Assembly: GCA_003216635.1 (NCBI GenBank)
Contig: QCIO01000004.1
Location: 1-64,000, forward strand
From: Prochlorococcus sp. AG-402-L23
Lineage (GTDB): Bacteria; Cyanobacteriota; Cyanobacteriia; PCC-6307; Cyanobiaceae
Reading direction: 5' to 3'
DNA: 64,000 nt
Made by a program: the position numbers and the translations under genes. The notes under the pieces were generated by a model, which saw only the letters and a list, made by a program, of their open reading frames with translations, was not told where the DNA came from and searched no databases. The first letter of the stretch is position 1, and each line of letters starts with the position of its first letter. Positions 33,912 to 43,776 of the stretch are shown here, one piece after another.

Positions 33912-35012
33912 TTAAAACCATTCAGTCTCAGCATTATCTTTTTCATTAGTGTCGTCAAGTGGTGTGGTTCTATCAAATTTCATTGATATACTTTTTTCTT
34001 GCTCACCAGATAGATCAACAGCTTTAATATCATATTTTTGAGTCCCGTCTCGAAATGGAACTTGAATTCTAAAAGTACCATCTGCAGCAAGAGGTACATC
34101 TTCTCCACCTATTGTCAGTTTTGCAGAAGGCTCTGTAGCTCCATAAACAATTAATTCAGCATCAGCAACGAGCCAAAAAGATCTATTTTTAACAATTCCG
34201 CTTCCAGAATCATTTAAACCTGATGACCATTTACCAGCACCTGAGTCTGTAAAATTATTATTGAGGTTTGTTGAATTTACATTTTCAAAAAATTCTTCAG
34301 AACCAACTTTTCTTCTAAGAGGAATGTTAGTTGCTGCTTGATATAACCTTTCATGCATACCATTTTGTTCTGAAACAACAGGATTAGAAATATCTGGAAT
34401 TAACTCAGAAGTAGAATCTAAATTAAAAGGTACAAATTTATCAAGAATTTGCTCAGAAGGATGTGACCCAGGAACATGGCTTATCGAAGAAAATGCCAAA
34501 GACATCCAGTTAAAACCATATTTGTAACCTAATTCAACTTTATAATCTCTATCTGCAAGTGGGATTGGCAAGTACCACTCAGTACTGTAACTATCAACTG
34601 CTATCTCCCTTAGTGTTCCTTGATTCAAGTTGCTTCCTTCAGAACCAGATGCATCAAATAATCGTAAACATAGTTTATTGGCTCCCAAAGATTGTGCTTT
34701 TTCTCTATCTGCATCAGAAATTTGCCAAAAAACATAAGCCCAATCTGGATCTCGGGGAAGGAAAACTACATTTGTTTTAACTTCTTCACTACTGTTGAAA
34801 ACGTTGGACTCAAAAGTTTCTTCAGATTTTGGCTTTGGAGGTGTAGTGTATGTTTTTTTTGTAGATTTTTCTTGATACTTGAATATTAAATCAACTAAAA
34901 CAGCTTTTGTTTTGCGACTGTATAGCGGAACCGATAATTTACTTGCTTCTTGACGTAATTGTCTGAGGGTTAGTGAGAGTAATTGAACTTTATTCATGAT
35001 CCCATCAGCCAC
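33912..35012 (-). CDS. DUF4912 family protein
   Basis: A 366-residue soluble protein. Residues about 10-50 (LLSLTLRQLRQEASKLSVPLY, then KAVLVDLIFKYQE) look like a SAP/Rho-N-type helical DNA- or RNA-binding unit. Then comes the DUF4912 core with VFLPRDPDWAYVFWQIS (about 82-100) and a later beta segment AEPSAKLTIGGEDVPLAADG-like near residue 295-320. The start is GTG at 35012, supported by GGAG eight bases upstream. Function unknown; the SAP-like N-terminus suggests nucleic-acid contact. Confidence 0.75.
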   Translation of the reverse strand: MADGIMNKVQLLSLTLRQLRQEASKLSVPLYSRKTKAVLVDLIFKYQEKSTKKTYTTPPKPKSEETFESNVFNSSEEVKTNVVFLPRDPDWAYVFWQISDADREKAQSLGANKLCLRLFDASGSEGSNLNQGTLREIAVDSYSTEWYLPIPLADRDYKVELGYKYGFNWMSLAFSSISHVPGSHPSEQILDKFVPFNLDSTSELIPDISNPVVSEQNGMHERLYQAATNIPLRRKVGSEEFFENVNSTNLNNNFTDSGAGKWSSGLNDSGSGIVKNRSFWLVADAELIVYGATEPSAKLTIGGEDVPLAADGTFRIQVPFRDGTQKYDIKAVDLSGEQEKSISMKFDRTTPLDDTNEKDNAETEWF

Positions 35013-35281
35013 TTTAAATTCTCCGTTTTTGTTTGGGATCAGTATGTTCTTTTTTTTTAGGAATTGTGTGTCTTTTTACACTGTCGTCAGGATCCTCTGA
35101 CTACTAAGAAATTCTCAAAAATGATATTTCTCTTCAAAACAGTTGGTATTAAAGAAATTAATTAATTTTCAGATCTTTTTTAAATGTAAATTAATTTTCT
35201 TTTTTTTTAAATTTTATTACCTGAATTTGTTAACGACTCAACAAAAATATATTTTTTCTTCGGGATCAATTAAAAGGGAAT
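35013..35281. other. Long AT-rich intergenic region, no gene seen
   Basis: This 269-base stretch lies between the DUF4912 gene (start side) and the 3' end of the 117-residue gene on the same strand. Open frames in it lack coding character. Two poly-T/A tracts and an imperfect dyad around GGATCC (35086-35101) are present. It probably holds the promoter of the DUF4912 unit and the 3' end of the unknown gene; a small RNA is possible but not shown. Confidence 0.5.
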
Positions 35282-35635
35282 TCAGCTTTGTTGTACTAGA
35301 AGTACTAAATCGTCTATCTCTAAATCCTCAATACTTTTACCTATTTTTTTTGAAAAAGTACTTAATTTTTTAGAAGTGGATTCTAGCTGCTCATAAAAAA
35401 GATCACTAAATTTTTTATCATCAAATTTTTTGGATTGGTTATCACACCATTCTCTAAGGGGATTTTTATTTTGATATTCAAAACTATTATCTATATTGAT
35501 AATTTTTAAAATTTGAAGGCAATGAGCGAGTATTCTTAAATGATGTTTCTGCATTATAGGTAGATCAAGATTATCGATTTCTTGAATAGTTTCTATGTTT
35601 AATGGGTTAGACAAGGGATCAAGATGATTAGACAT
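35282..35635 (-). CDS. Unknown 117-residue protein divergent from the suf operon
   Basis: A soluble, helical, acidic/lysine-rich protein of 117 residues with no recognised domain: PIMQKHHLRILAHCLQILKII near residue 28-48 and FYEQLESTSKKLSTFSKKIG near 82-101 look like amphipathic helices. It has no winged-helix DNA-binding pattern, so it does not look like the SufR repressor that occupies the divergent position in other cyanobacteria. The start faces sufB across 95 nt. Confidence 0.65.
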   Translation of the reverse strand: MSNHLDPLSNPLNIETIQEIDNLDLPIMQKHHLRILAHCLQILKIINIDNSFEYQNKNPLREWCDNQSKKFDDKKFSDLFYEQLESTSKKLSTFSKKIGKSIEDLEIDDLVLLVQQS

Positions 35636-35730
35636 TAATTTTTAGTTTTAATAAAGGAAAAAAACTCAATATTGGGGGTATCTTTCGTTAAAGTATATAA
35701 AGCTAATTGTAATAAGTTATTTTTGATAAC

Positions 35731-37173
35731 ATGGTCAACGAAAATTTAGTTAAAGATGTAGTAAAAGAGCCTTACAAATATGGTTTCGTTACTGATATTG
35801 AAACTGAAAAAATAGAAAAGGGATTAAATGAAGATATCATAAGATTAATTTCACAGAAAAAAGAAGAGCCAAAATTTCTTCTTGATTTTAGATTAAAAGC
35901 TTTTAATAAATGGCAAAAAATGAAAGAGCCTAATTGGGCAGGGTTAGGATATAAAAAAATTGATTATCAAGATATTATTTATTACTCTGCTCCTAAGCAA
36001 AAAGAGAAAATTTCTAGCTTAGATGAAGTTGATCCCAAACTTCTTGAGACTTTTGACAAATTGGGAATACCCCTCACGGAGCAAAAAAAACTCACAAATG
36101 TAGCAGTAGATGCTGTCTTTGATAGTGTTTCTATAGCCACAACTTTTAGAGAAGAACTTGCTGAACATGGAGTTATATTTTGCTCAATTAGTGAAGCAGT
36201 AAAAAATCACGCGGATTTGATTGAAAAATATTTAGGTACAGTAGTTCCAGCTAGTGATAATTATTTTGCAGCACTAAATTCTGCTGTTTTTAGTGATGGT
36301 TCTTTTGTTTACATCCCAAAAGGTGTTACCTGCCCTATGGATTTATCTTCCTACTTCAGAATTAATAGTGGAGATTCAGGACAATTCGAAAGAACACTAA
36401 TCATTGCCGAAGAATCAAGTTCTGTAAGTTATCTAGAAGGTTGTACAGCTCCAATGTTTGACACAAATACCCTACATGCAGCAGTTGTAGAGCTTATAGC
36501 ATTAGACGACGCCTCAATAAAATATTCAACAGTGCAAAATTGGTATGCTGGTGATGAAGAAGGTATTGGCGGAATTTTTAATTTTGTAACCAAGAGAGGA
36601 AAATGTTTAGGTAAGAGAAGTAAAATTAGCTGGTCTCAAGTTGAAACAGGGTCTGCAATTACATGGAAATATCCTAGCTGTTTTCTTTTAGGGGAAGAAT
36701 CTGTAGGAGAATTTTATTCAGTGGCTCTCACCAATAATCTTCAGCAAGCAGATACCGGCACAAAAATGATCCATATTGGTCCTAAGACCAAATCAACTAT
36801 TGTTAGCAAAGGTATTAGTGCAGGTAACTCAAAAAATAGCTACAGAGGTCTTGTCAAAATGGGAACAAAAGCTACAGGATCAAGAAATTACAGTCAATGT
36901 GATTCAATGTTAATAGGGGATCAAGCTTCTGCAAATACATTCCCTTACATCAAATCTCAACAACCCAATTCTGAAATTGAGCATGAAGCAAGCACATGTA
37001 GAATCTCAGAAGATCAACTTTTTTATCTCCAAAGCAGAGGTATAGAATTTGAGGAAGCAGTATCTATGATGGTCAGCGGTTTTTGCAGAGATGTATTTAA
37101 TCAATTACCTTTGGAATTTGCTGCTGAAGCAGATAAGTTACTGGCACTTAAACTAGAGGGATCAGTAGGGTAA
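35731..37173 (+). CDS. sufB: Fe-S cluster assembly scaffold SufB
   Basis: SufB is the scaffold on which SufBCD assembles Fe-S clusters, the main pathway in oxygenic phototrophs. The 480-residue protein includes [23 protein letters not shown], the beta-helix core with [55 protein letters not shown] and the closing [16 protein letters not shown]. It opens the sufBCDS operon; sufC follows after 21 nt. Confidence 0.96.
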   Translation: MVNENLVKDVVKEPYKYGFVTDIETEKIEKGLNEDIIRLISQKKEEPKFLLDFRLKAFNKWQKMKEPNWAGLGYKKIDYQDIIYYSAPKQKEKISSLDEVDPKLLETFDKLGIPLTEQKKLTNVAVDAVFDSVSIATTFREELAEHGVIFCSISEAVKNHADLIEKYLGTVVPASDNYFAALNSAVFSDGSFVYIPKGVTCPMDLSSYFRINSGDSGQFERTLIIAEESSSVSYLEGCTAPMFDTNTLHAAVVELIALDDASIKYSTVQNWYAGDEEGIGGIFNFVTKRGKCLGKRSKISWSQVETGSAITWKYPSCFLLGEESVGEFYSVALTNNLQQADTGTKMIHIGPKTKSTIVSKGISAGNSKNSYRGLVKMGTKATGSRNYSQCDSMLIGDQASANTFPYIKSQQPNSEIEHEASTCRISEDQLFYLQSRGIEFEEAVSMMVSGFCRDVFNQLPLEFAAEADKLLALKLEGSVG

Positions 37174-37194
37174 TTAATCAATTTCTAAACTGAA

Positions 37195-37980
37195 ATGCAA
37201 AGTAAAATGAAAGAACCAGATCCAATATTACAAGTTGAAAATCTCTTTGCATCTACTGATAATCTTCCAATTTTGAAGGGGGTTTCACTTACTGTTTATC
37301 CCGGAGAAATCCATGCCATCATGGGAAGAAATGGATGTGGCAAAAGTACTCTTTCGAAAATCATTGCAGGACACCCCTCATATAATATTACAAATGGAGA
37401 AATAAAATTTTCAGGAGAAAATATCAACTCTTTAGAACCTGAAGAAAGAGCTCAATCAGGCATTTTCCTTGGTTTCCAATATCCAATAGAAATACCTGGC
37501 GTTAGTAATCTTGAGTTTCTTAGAGTTTCAACAAATGCTAGAAGAAAATTCCTCAACAAAGAAGAATTAGATACTTTTGATTTTGAAGAATTAGTTAAAG
37601 AAAAGTTAGAACTCGTGAAAATGGATCATGCATTTCTATCAAGAAGTGTAAATCAAGGGTTTTCCGGAGGTGAAAAGAAAAGAAATGAAATTCTGCAAAT
37701 GGCTCTACTTGAGCCCAAGATAGCAATATTAGATGAGACCGATTCTGGACTAGATATTGATGCTCTTAGAATAGTCGCATCAGGAATTAAAAAAATATCT
37801 AATTCACAAACTGGAATTATATTAATTACTCACTACCAAAGATTACTTGATGAAATTGAACCAAATTACGTCCATGTTATGGCAGACGGACAAATTATAA
37901 AAACTGGTGAGAGTGATCTTGCTCTAGAGCTTGAGAAAAAAGGTTATGAATGGACTGATAATTTTATAAAAGAGACATAA
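37195..37980 (+). CDS. sufC: Fe-S cluster assembly ATPase SufC
   Basis: SufC is the ABC-type ATPase that drives the SufBCD scaffold. The 261-residue protein has Walker [19 protein letters not shown], the SufC-specific [20 protein letters not shown], signature [19 protein letters not shown] and Walker [16 protein letters not shown]. No membrane segment. Two in-frame ATGs are available (37195, 37207). sufD starts 4 nt after the stop. Confidence 0.96.
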   Translation: MQSKMKEPDPILQVENLFASTDNLPILKGVSLTVYPGEIHAIMGRNGCGKSTLSKIIAGHPSYNITNGEIKFSGENINSLEPEERAQSGIFLGFQYPIEIPGVSNLEFLRVSTNARRKFLNKEELDTFDFEELVKEKLELVKMDHAFLSRSVNQGFSGGEKKRNEILQMALLEPKIAILDETDSGLDIDALRIVASGIKKISNSQTGIILITHYQRLLDEIEPNYVHVMADGQIIKTGESDLALELEKKGYEWTDNFIKET

Positions 37981-37984
37981 ATAC

Positions 37985-39202
37985 ATGGAAATTATTGAAA
38001 AAATAAAAACCAATAAATCGATTGACAAGCAAACAGAAATACAAAAAATCTGTCTAGATAAATTACAATCAAGCCCCCTCCCTAATCCAAAAAGTGAACA
38101 ATGGAGACTTTCAAATAAATCAAAATTTTCAAACTTTTTAGACTACTCGGTTAATGAAAAAGATCCAAAATTTGATACACCTTTTCCGAACACTTCTGAA
38201 AGTACTATCAGGTTAGTAATTGGTAATAATTGCCAAATTAATTTAATAAAGGAAAATTATTCAATACAGCAAGTAAGTGAGGATAAATTAGTTAATTATA
38301 TTAAGGAACAGATATCTTGTTTTGATCAAAACGAAAATTGGAGTGACCTACTAAATCTGTCTTTAAACTGTACAAAGAATACCTTGGGATTAAAAATAAA
38401 TGGATCAGAAATCCCTCCTATTGAAATCTTTAGTCACGCATCAAGTAATTCTTTAAACGCAAAAACCCTAGTAATATTTTTAGAAAAGAATTGTAATATT
38501 GATTTATTACAAATAAATCTTGGCAAAGACAACTCTTCATTATCTCAATCAACGTTCTTTTGTTTAGAAGAAAATAGTTCCGTAAACCATGGAGTTGTTT
38601 CTTACGGTGAAAATAAATCAAATCTATTAAATTCTCTCAATGTAATTCAACAAAAAAATAGCGAATACAATTTAGGATCTTTACATTTCAAATTTAATTA
38701 TGCAAGATTTGAAATTCGTATTAAACAATCTGAAGGAAACGCTAAAACCAATATTAAAGGTATGCAAATAACAAAAAAAGATGAACAAATTTCTACTTAT
38801 ACAAAAATAGACTTTCATGGCCCAAATGGATTTCTAGATCAAATCAATAAATCACTTGCTGATGATAAATCACATGCAATATTTGAAGGTTCAATAATTG
38901 TTCCGAAAATTGCTCAGAAAACTGATGCTTCTCAATTAAGCAGAAATTTACTTTTATCAAATCTCGCACAAATAGATACCAAACCTCAATTGGAAATAAT
39001 TGCTGATGATGTCAAATGCAAACATGGAGCTACAATTTCACAACTAAATGAGGAAGAACTTTTTTATATGCAGACAAGAGGGATCACATTATCAGAAGCA
39101 AGTAAACTACAATTAAGTTCTTACTTTCAAGAAATAATTTCATTTATTCCCGTTTCAAAAGATAGATGGGATTTGCTTGATAAACTTTTAAATGAAAATT
39201 AA
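37985..39202 (+). CDS. sufD: Fe-S cluster assembly protein SufD
   Basis: SufD pairs with SufB and SufC. The 405-residue protein shows the SufB/D beta-helix core with FHGPNGFLDQINKSLADDKSHAIFEG and the conserved ending SRNLLLSNLAQIDTKPQLEIIADDVKCKHGATISQLNEEELFYMQTRG (read in pieces), which includes the DDVKCKHGAT signature. N-terminal part (PNPKSEQWRLSN) is divergent as usual. Its stop overlaps the sufS start by one base. Confidence 0.93.
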   Translation: MEIIEKIKTNKSIDKQTEIQKICLDKLQSSPLPNPKSEQWRLSNKSKFSNFLDYSVNEKDPKFDTPFPNTSESTIRLVIGNNCQINLIKENYSIQQVSEDKLVNYIKEQISCFDQNENWSDLLNLSLNCTKNTLGLKINGSEIPPIEIFSHASSNSLNAKTLVIFLEKNCNIDLLQINLGKDNSSLSQSTFFCLEENSSVNHGVVSYGENKSNLLNSLNVIQQKNSEYNLGSLHFKFNYARFEIRIKQSEGNAKTNIKGMQITKKDEQISTYTKIDFHGPNGFLDQINKSLADDKSHAIFEGSIIVPKIAQKTDASQLSRNLLLSNLAQIDTKPQLEIIADDVKCKHGATISQLNEEELFYMQTRGITLSEASKLQLSSYFQEIISFIPVSKDRWDLLDKLLNEN

Positions 39203-40455
39203 TGGAAACAATTCAAAATTTTCCTGAAATAACGAAGAAAGACTTTCCTCTTTTAAATAAGAACTTAAAAAGTAGTGAGCAAATTATTTATTTAGACCAT
39301 GCTGCAACTACTCAAAAACCAATACAAGTTTTAGAAAAAATTAATGAATATTATAGAAACTTTAATGCCAATGTACATAGAGGCGCACATCAATTAAGTG
39401 CTAAAGCGACAGAAGAATTTGAAAATGCAAGATATTTAATTAGCAAATATATAAAAGCAAATTCAACAAAAGAAATTATTTTCACAAGAAATGCTACTGA
39501 AGCAATCAATCTAGCAGCTAGATCATGGGGCGAATCTTCATTAAGAGAAAACGATGAAATTCTCTTATCGATAATGGAACATCATAGCAATATTGTTCCA
39601 TGGCAAATGGTTGCAGCAAAAAATAAATGCAAATTAAAATTTATAGGTATAGATAAAAATGGAAAATTAGATATAGACGATTTTAAATCAAAACTAACAT
39701 CTAGAACTAAGCTTGTTAGCCTAGTACATGTTAGTAATACTCTTGGTTGCTGTAATCCAATCAAAGAGATCACTAAATTAGCTAAACAAAAAGGTTCTTT
39801 AGTGTTATTAGATGCATGTCAAAGTTTGGCCCATCAAAAAATAGATGTGATTGATCTTGATATAGATTTTTTAGCGGGATCAGGACATAAACTTTGCGGT
39901 CCTACAGGTATTGGTTTCCTCTGGTCAAGAAAAGAAATCCTAGAAAAGATTCCTCCTCTCTTTGGAGGTGGCGAAATGATTCAAGATGTTTTTGAAGAGA
40001 CGAGTACTTGGGCAGAACTACCACATAAATTTGAAGCTGGAACACCAGCCATTGCAGAAGCAATAGGTCTTGCAGAAGCAATTAATTATATAAACACAGT
40101 TGGATTAAATAAAATTCATGAATATGAAAAGAGTATTACTAAATATTTATTTGAAAAATTAAATGAAATAGAAAATGTTGAAATTATAGGTCCATCGCCC
40201 GAGATAGATCCAGACAGAGCATCACTTGCCACCTTTTATGTAAATAATATACATTCAAATGATATTGCAGAAATTCTTGATTCAAAAGGAATTTGCATCA
40301 GAAGTGGGCATCATTGCTGTCAACCTCTTCACAGATACATTGGAATTAAATCTACGGCTAGAATTAGCATGAATTTCACAACCAACAAGGAGGAAATTGA
40401 TATATTTATAGAAAAATTAAAAGATACTATTAATTTTCTAGAAATCAATTCTTAA
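39202..40455 (+). CDS. sufS: Cysteine desulfurase SufS
   Basis: SufS is a type II PLP-dependent cysteine desulfurase that feeds sulfur to SufBCD. The 417-residue protein has YLDHAATTQKP, FTRNATEAINLAARSWG, the PLP lysine in GSGHKLCGPTGIGFLW, and the catalytic cysteine in IRSGHHCCQPLHRYIG. No SufE partner lies here. It ends 4 nt inside the convergent S9 peptidase gene. Confidence 0.96.
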   Translation: METIQNFPEITKKDFPLLNKNLKSSEQIIYLDHAATTQKPIQVLEKINEYYRNFNANVHRGAHQLSAKATEEFENARYLISKYIKANSTKEIIFTRNATEAINLAARSWGESSLRENDEILLSIMEHHSNIVPWQMVAAKNKCKLKFIGIDKNGKLDIDDFKSKLTSRTKLVSLVHVSNTLGCCNPIKEITKLAKQKGSLVLLDACQSLAHQKIDVIDLDIDFLAGSGHKLCGPTGIGFLWSRKEILEKIPPLFGGGEMIQDVFEETSTWAELPHKFEAGTPAIAEAIGLAEAINYINTVGLNKIHEYEKSITKYLFEKLNEIENVEIIGPSPEIDPDRASLATFYVNNIHSNDIAEILDSKGICIRSGHHCCQPLHRYIGIKSTARISMNFTTNKEEIDIFIEKLKDTINFLEINS

Positions 40456-42377
40456 ATATTCAAAGCATTTTTTAAAAATACCTGAGATTTTTGCATTACT
40501 ACTTTTTTATTTTCAATATTTTTAAACCCATGCCCTTCATTTTCAAAAAACATAACTTCTGAATATTTATTATTCCGGATCAAAATTTCTTGAATTTTTA
40601 AAGTTTGTACATAAGAAATAACTTTATCTTTTTTTCCATGAAACAATAAGATAGGTTTTTTTATTTTGTTAATATAATTTATTGGCGATCTATTTATATA
40701 ATTATCATGATTTTTTGCATAATTTCCTACCAAAGAATTTAAATAATCTTTTTCAAACCTATGAGTGTTGTAATGCATATCCTTCAAATCAATAACAGGA
40801 TATTTACAAATTGCTGCTGTAAAAATAGACCCATATAATAAACAATTCAGAGCGGTTAACCCACCAGCACTATTACCAAAAATTACTACTTTCTCGCTAT
40901 CAACAAGATTCGATTTAATTAATTCAAGAGCTAGTGCTTTGCAATCATAAGAATCAACAATACCCCACTTATAATTCAACCTCTCTCTATATGCTTTGCC
41001 AAAACCTGATGAACCTCCATAATTAACTTCAGCAACAAAAAATCCCTTCGTCGTCCAATATTGAACTTCAGAATTATATGATCCATCAAAAAATGAAGTT
41101 GGTCCGCTATGAGCTCTAACAAGGAGCGGTGGCTTTCTAAAATTTTCAACAAGCGGCCTATAAAGAAAAGAATGAGTTGATTTATCTTCAAAACCTTTAA
41201 ACCAGAATGTTTCAGGTTTTGAACAGTCTTTTATATGATCAACAAATATATGCTCAGAAAAATTTGATAAAACTTTTTTTTCAAAATCAATTTCAAATAC
41301 AATTCCCAAAAAATCAGATCCATAACCTTTAAAAAGAACTTTTTTTCGAAAAACACTAAAATCACTTATTGAGGTAAAAGGAGTAGAAAATTCCTTAACG
41401 AATTCAAGATCTTTATATTGTTCCACTATTAAATTATTTTCTTTTTTTGCTAGGCAAAATAAATTTTTTATATTCCCTGAAAAAAATGTTATTCCGGAAA
41501 CCCATTGTGGTATTCCATATTCAATCAAATTTCTCTCTACTCTTTTCTTAATATAAATATTCTCAATTTCATTAATATCCAAAAACAATAGATTCCACCA
41601 TCCAGAACTATCTTCAGAACATACTAAAAGTGTTTCACTTATCCAATAGGGTTGAAAAAAAGAAACGTTTTTTTTGCCATTTATCAGCTTATTTGAGAAT
41701 TTTTTTATTTTTTGTATCTCTCCATCTAAATCTATTTGAGCAAAAAACAGATCATTTTTCTCCCAGGGCATGTATGGAGAATCCCACTCTATCCAAGAAA
41801 GTAAGTCAGCAGAAGTATTAGAAGATAATTCTCCAGCAAAATTTTTAAATTTTTTCATTCGATTAATATCTTGTTTAGTTTTTTTTAAACTTAAAGAAAA
41901 TAAATAATCTCTATTATGTATTTCGCAAATGCCATACAACAAAAATTTTTCAGAAATGACAAATGAAGAATCGAAATTTCCATCAATTGATTTAGATAAT
42001 TGTCTAGGTTCTTGAACTGAATCGAGATATTTATTTTGAACTCTATAATTTGACGCTGCCTCTTTAAAAATTTGAAACCATACTGCCTTGGTAATCTGAT
42101 CTATCCATATCAAATAAAAATTATTTTTAAAATTTATACATTTATAAGATTTACCACCATATCCATGAAAATTATTTTTAATATTATATTTTTTACTTGT
42201 TAATTTCTGAGGAAACGCCTCTTTCTCATTAAATGGTCTTGCAAAAATGGCATTCTCATTTTGACCTTCACCAACAACATCAATCCAAAAAATGGTATCC
42301 CTAATAATAGTTAATTCCTTAAAAGCTTTTTTTTTAGATTCAAGTTGCCTAACTTTTAACTTATCATCATTACTCAT
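40452..42377 (-). CDS. S9-family (prolyl oligopeptidase-like) serine peptidase
   Basis: A 641-residue protein: an N-terminal beta-propeller-like region of about 390 residues and a C-terminal alpha/beta-hydrolase domain. Catalytic serine is in VIFGNSAGGLTALNCL, the acid in LLFHGKKDKVISYVQT and the histidine in EGHGFKN. No signal peptide is seen, so it is likely cytoplasmic and acts on oligopeptides; lipase-type activity cannot be excluded. It diverges from def. Confidence 0.88.
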   Translation of the reverse strand: MSNDDKLKVRQLESKKKAFKELTIIRDTIFWIDVVGEGQNENAIFARPFNEKEAFPQKLTSKKYNIKNNFHGYGGKSYKCINFKNNFYLIWIDQITKAVWFQIFKEAASNYRVQNKYLDSVQEPRQLSKSIDGNFDSSFVISEKFLLYGICEIHNRDYLFSLSLKKTKQDINRMKKFKNFAGELSSNTSADLLSWIEWDSPYMPWEKNDLFFAQIDLDGEIQKIKKFSNKLINGKKNVSFFQPYWISETLLVCSEDSSGWWNLLFLDINEIENIYIKKRVERNLIEYGIPQWVSGITFFSGNIKNLFCLAKKENNLIVEQYKDLEFVKEFSTPFTSISDFSVFRKKVLFKGYGSDFLGIVFEIDFEKKVLSNFSEHIFVDHIKDCSKPETFWFKGFEDKSTHSFLYRPLVENFRKPPLLVRAHSGPTSFFDGSYNSEVQYWTTKGFFVAEVNYGGSSGFGKAYRERLNYKWGIVDSYDCKALALELIKSNLVDSEKVVIFGNSAGGLTALNCLLYGSIFTAAICKYPVIDLKDMHYNTHRFEKDYLNSLVGNYAKNHDNYINRSPINYINKIKKPILLFHGKKDKVISYVQTLKIQEILIRNNKYSEVMFFENEGHGFKNIENKKVVMQKSQVFLKNALNI

Positions 42378-42454
42378 TTAAAAAAACTATAAAGAAAGTA
42401 AATTAAAGTGCTAGTATTTTTATAGCTAAACTCTTAAATAAAAACTTTTTTAAC

Positions 42455-43060
42455 GTGGCGAACCATTTTTCACAACTTGCAAAAAAGTCAAGAACAAATG
42501 GAAGCTCAGAAAAAATTGCAAAAGAACAAACAGGTAAGCCATCCCTAGACATTTATAAACTTGGTGATGATGTATTAAGACAAAATTCCAAAAGAATAAC
42601 TAAGGTTGACGAATCGATTAGAAAACTTGCTAGAGAAATGCTTCAAAGCATGTATGCAGCTAAAGGAATTGGACTTGCCGCACCTCAAATTGGCATCAAT
42701 AAAGAGCTTCTTGTCATAGATGTGAATTTTGAAGATTCAGCAGCAGAACCTTTAATATTAATCAATCCAGAAATTACAGACTTTGGGACAACCCTTAATT
42801 CATACGAAGAAGGCTGCTTGAGTATACCTGGTGTCTATTTGAATGTAGTAAGACCATCAACTATAAAATTAAAATTTAGAGATGAAATGGGGAGACCACG
42901 TAAAATGAAAGCAGATGGACTTCTAGCGAGGTGTATTCAACACGAAATGGATCACTTAAACGGAATATTATTTGTTGATAGAGTTACATCAAAAGATGAT
43001 TTGAACAAAGAACTTATAAAGGAAGGATTTAACGAAAAAGACGTAATTTCTATTAATTAA
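42455..43060 (+). CDS. def: Peptide deformylase
   Basis: Def removes the formyl group from nascent peptides. The 201-residue protein has all three motifs: GIGLAAPQIG (motif 1), EGCLSIP (motif 2, metal Cys) and QHEMDHLNG (motif 3, HExxH). An N-terminal extension of about 30 residues (FSQLAKKSRTNGSSEK) precedes the catalytic core, a common feature of cyanobacterial PDF. A start codon GTG at 42455 is used. The HIT gene starts 4 nt after the stop. Confidence 0.95.
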   Translation: MANHFSQLAKKSRTNGSSEKIAKEQTGKPSLDIYKLGDDVLRQNSKRITKVDESIRKLAREMLQSMYAAKGIGLAAPQIGINKELLVIDVNFEDSAAEPLILINPEITDFGTTLNSYEEGCLSIPGVYLNVVRPSTIKLKFRDEMGRPRKMKADGLLARCIQHEMDHLNGILFVDRVTSKDDLNKELIKEGFNEKDVISIN

Positions 43061-43064
43061 TCTA

Positions 43065-43406
43065 ATGACTGAAACCACAATATTTCAAAAAATAATTAAT
43101 GAAGAAATACCCTGCGATAAGCTTTTTGAAGATGAGTTTTGTATTGCGTTTAATGATATCCAATCGCAAGCCCCAGTACATTTTTTAGTGATTCCAAAAA
43201 AGCCAATTATCAGTTTATTAGATTTTATTGAAGAAGATGCAAATTTATTAGGTCATTTACTTTTTGTTGGGAGCAAAATAGCTAAATCAAAAAATTTAAC
43301 TAATTGGAGAACAGTAATTAATACTGGAGCAGAATCGGGACAAACAGTTTTTCATTTACATATTCATTTTTTATCTGGAAGAAAAATGAATTGGCCCCCA
43401 GGTTAA
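43065..43406 (+). CDS. HIT (histidine triad) family protein
   Basis: A 113-residue HINT-type nucleotide phosphoramidase/hydrolase: FQKIINEEIPCDKLFEDEF at the N-terminus, QAPVHFLVIPKKPI in the middle, and the histidine triad FHLHIHFLSG at the C-terminus. These act on adenosine-nucleoside phosphoramidates or as protein-adenylate removers. It follows def by 4 nt, so the two probably share a transcript. Confidence 0.92.
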   Translation: MTETTIFQKIINEEIPCDKLFEDEFCIAFNDIQSQAPVHFLVIPKKPIISLLDFIEEDANLLGHLLFVGSKIAKSKNLTNWRTVINTGAESGQTVFHLHIHFLSGRKMNWPPG

Positions 43407-43455
43407 AAAACTCTCGAAAGAAATGTTTATGGGTTATAAATAAGTAAAAAGTAAA

Positions 43456-43734
43456 ATGAATACTCCAGATCTCATAAAGACTGAATCCAAAAATTTACTA
43501 AATTTAATCTCAAAAAATTGGGAAGAGTTAGATGATTCACTCAAAACTAAGTTAATAAAAATTTGGAGAGTTTTAACTTATAAATGGCAATTCCAAATTT
43601 TATTTAATTTACCTTTTCTACTATGGTGGGCATTAGATAAATATTTTCCAAGGGTTCATAAGTTTGATGCAACAATTTTGAATTACTTAAATTTACCTGA
43701 CTGGGCACTTTCACTTATTGGCTTTGGCCAATAG
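43456..43734 (+). CDS. Conserved hypothetical membrane-associated protein (92 aa)
   Basis: I recognise no named family. It is mostly helical: an amphipathic N-terminus (PDLIKTESKNLLNLISKNWEEL), a membrane helix (FQILFNLPFLLWWALDKY), then a conserved-looking ending (LNLPDWALSLIGFGQ). It lies in the def-HIT-ABC transporter run, 42 nt before the transporter gene, and may serve with it. Confidence 0.6.
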   Translation: MNTPDLIKTESKNLLNLISKNWEELDDSLKTKLIKIWRVLTYKWQFQILFNLPFLLWWALDKYFPRVHKFDATILNYLNLPDWALSLIGFGQ

Positions 43735-43776
43735 ACTTCTAAAAGATATAATTTATTTTATAAAAATTGTAGAGTA

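Noticed and set aside
35086-35101. Dyad around GGATCC as an operator or terminator
   Set aside because: Arms are only four bases outside the six-base core with an offset, and no T tract follows; likely chance.
35143-35373. 76-codon ORF on the plus strand before the suf region
   Set aside because: It is rich in Phe/Leu from AT-rich sequence, lacks a ribosome binding site, and runs into the 3' end of a better gene on the other strand.
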